This document shows, one piece after another, positions 63,216-64,000 of a stretch of 64,000 bases of DNA. This DNA comes from Xylocopa sonorina. Lineage: Eukaryota; Arthropoda; Insecta; Hymenoptera; Apidae. Every line of letters starts with the position of its first letter. The stretch's first letter is position 1. The stretch covers positions 5,084,001-5,148,000 of the forward strand of contig NW_027490091.1 of assembly GCF_050948175.1 (NCBI RefSeq), written 5' to 3'. The position numbers and the translations under genes were made by a program. Below the pieces are notes generated by a model. It was not told where the DNA came from. It ran no database searches and saw nothing but the letters and a program-made list of their open reading frames with translations.

Positions 63216-64000
63216 CTTGTTAAGAAGTAGCGTTTGCAGATGACTACGTATGGAAGCAATAGAGTTCTAATGCTTCTTAAATCGTCATATCGCATCTCAT
63301 TTCTATGTTTCATGATAACATATAATATTCACTGCGTAGTGTCATGTATACCTCGTATTACTTTCAAAAGAATGTAAATGCGGCACTTCCTTGTTAAGAA
63401 GTAGCGTTTGCAGATGACTACGTATGGAAGCAATAGAGTTCTAATGCTTCTTGAATCGTCATATCGCATCTCATTTCTATGTTTCATGATAAGATATAGT
63501 ATTCATTGCGAGGTGTCATGCATACTTCGTATTTCTTTCGAAAGAATGTAAATGCGACACTTCCTTGCTAGGAAGTGGCGTTTGCAGATGTCTAGGTATC
63601 TAACCAATAGATTTGTAATGCTTCTTAAATCGTCATATCGCATCTCATATCTACGATACATGATAAGATATAATATTCATAGCGAAGTGTCATGTATACC
63701 TCGTATTCCTTTCAAAAGAATGTAAATGCGACACATTCTTGCTAGGAAGTAGCGTTTGCAGATGTCTACTTATCGAAGCAATAGTGTTCTAATGCTTCTT
63801 AAATCGCGATATCGCATCTCATTTCTATGTTTCATGAGAAGATATAGTATTCATTGTGCAGTGTTATGTACACCTCGTATTCACTTCAAAAGAATGTAAA
63901 TGCGACACCTCCTTGTTAAGAAGTAGCGTTTGCAGATGACTACGTATGGAAGCAATAGAGTTCTAATGCTTCTCAAATCGTCATATCGCATCTCATTTCT
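63216..64000 (+). repeat. Mosaic of HOR C monomers at the window's right end
   Basis: After an H monomer come A-like, A, B, a hybrid monomer, then D. The hybrid near 63,690-63,860 joins an F-like core (CTACTTATCGAAGC) to GCGATATCGCATCTC and GAGAAGATATAGTATTC of HOR D. HOR C material therefore reappears 10 kb beyond its main block. The array continues off the window. No gene is present. Confidence 0.8.

Larger units (their letters stand above)
1..64000 (+). repeat. 174-bp tandem satellite array filling the whole window
   Basis: Every part of the window can be aligned to one unit of about 174 bp, always in the same orientation. The anchor GCAGATG recurs at exact 174-bp spacing over long runs, for example at 47,415, 47,589, 47,763, 47,937, 48,111, 48,285, 48,459 and 48,633 (GCAGAT or close variants). 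The unit is about 35% GC by hand count of a consensus. Monomers differ by substitutions and a few small indels, and several blocks are organised into higher-order repeats. No transposon, gene or unique spacer interrupts the array. Head-to-tail arrays of this unit size are typical of centromeric or pericentromeric satellites; that role is inferred. I do not recognise the family or species. Confidence 0.97.

Noticed and set aside
1..64000. CRISPR array
   Set aside because: Repeats are about 174 bp and directly abut each other. There are no short repeats separated by unique spacers, and no cas genes.
1..64000. tRNA, rRNA or snRNA genes, or a tRNA-derived SINE origin of the monomer
   Set aside because: I saw no box A/box B pattern, cloverleaf or rRNA-like sequence, and no poly-A or target-site duplication. 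Small palindromes alone do not support an RNA gene.
1..64000. Promoter or TATA-box sites in the A/T-rich block TATAATATTCATT
   Set aside because: The string occurs in nearly every monomer as part of the satellite. Sequence alone gives no reason to call a transcription start.

Overview
The window is one uninterrupted block of tandem satellite DNA. A unit of about 174 bp repeats head to tail, all in one orientation, from base 1 to base 64,000 (roughly 365-370 monomers). I found no convincing protein-coding gene, RNA gene, transposon or other unique sequence. The material is eukaryotic and typical of centromeric or pericentromeric heterochromatin in a long-read assembly. I cannot name the species. 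A consensus read by eye is about 35% GC and keeps about 8 CpG per monomer (about 5 expected), so CpG is not depleted. That fits a genome or compartment with little germline CpG methylation, such as many insects or other invertebrates, but it is a weak clue.

Layout: 1-5.7 kb, diverged monomers with short recurring blocks. 5.7-12.0 kb, higher-order repeat (HOR) A, a 10-monomer unit of about 1,737 bp built as 4+6 monomers. 12.0-17.2 kb, diverged monomers. 17.2-18.8 kb, a segment present again at 24.0-26.2 kb and partly at 36.5-37.5 kb. 19.3-23.4 kb, HOR B, a 7-mer of 1,210 bp with internal rearrangements. 28.2-34.0 kb, a 19-mer duplication with lag 3,306 bp. 37.5-39.3 kb, degenerate monomers. 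39.3-41.5 kb, scattered relatives of later blocks. 41.5-44.7 kb, a segment repeated at 52.7-55.65 kb. 44.9-53.3 kb, HOR C, a very homogeneous 7-mer of 1,218 bp. 56.1-63.2 kb, HOR D, a 17-mer of 2,953 bp with a 9-monomer deletion in its third copy. 63.2-64.0 kb, a mosaic of HOR C monomers.

No genes act together here. The biology in the window is the history of the array: nested duplications, unequal exchanges between misaligned monomers, and odd-length monomers that mark blocks of shared descent. The monomer also carries a conserved core, a perfect 10-bp palindrome and a short inverted repeat, which are candidate sites for a satellite-binding or centromere protein. Exactly 174 bp is 58 codons, so reading frames stay in phase from monomer to monomer; this explains the many short ORFs. 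Coordinates of block edges are by eye and good to about 10-30 bp unless an exact lag is given.
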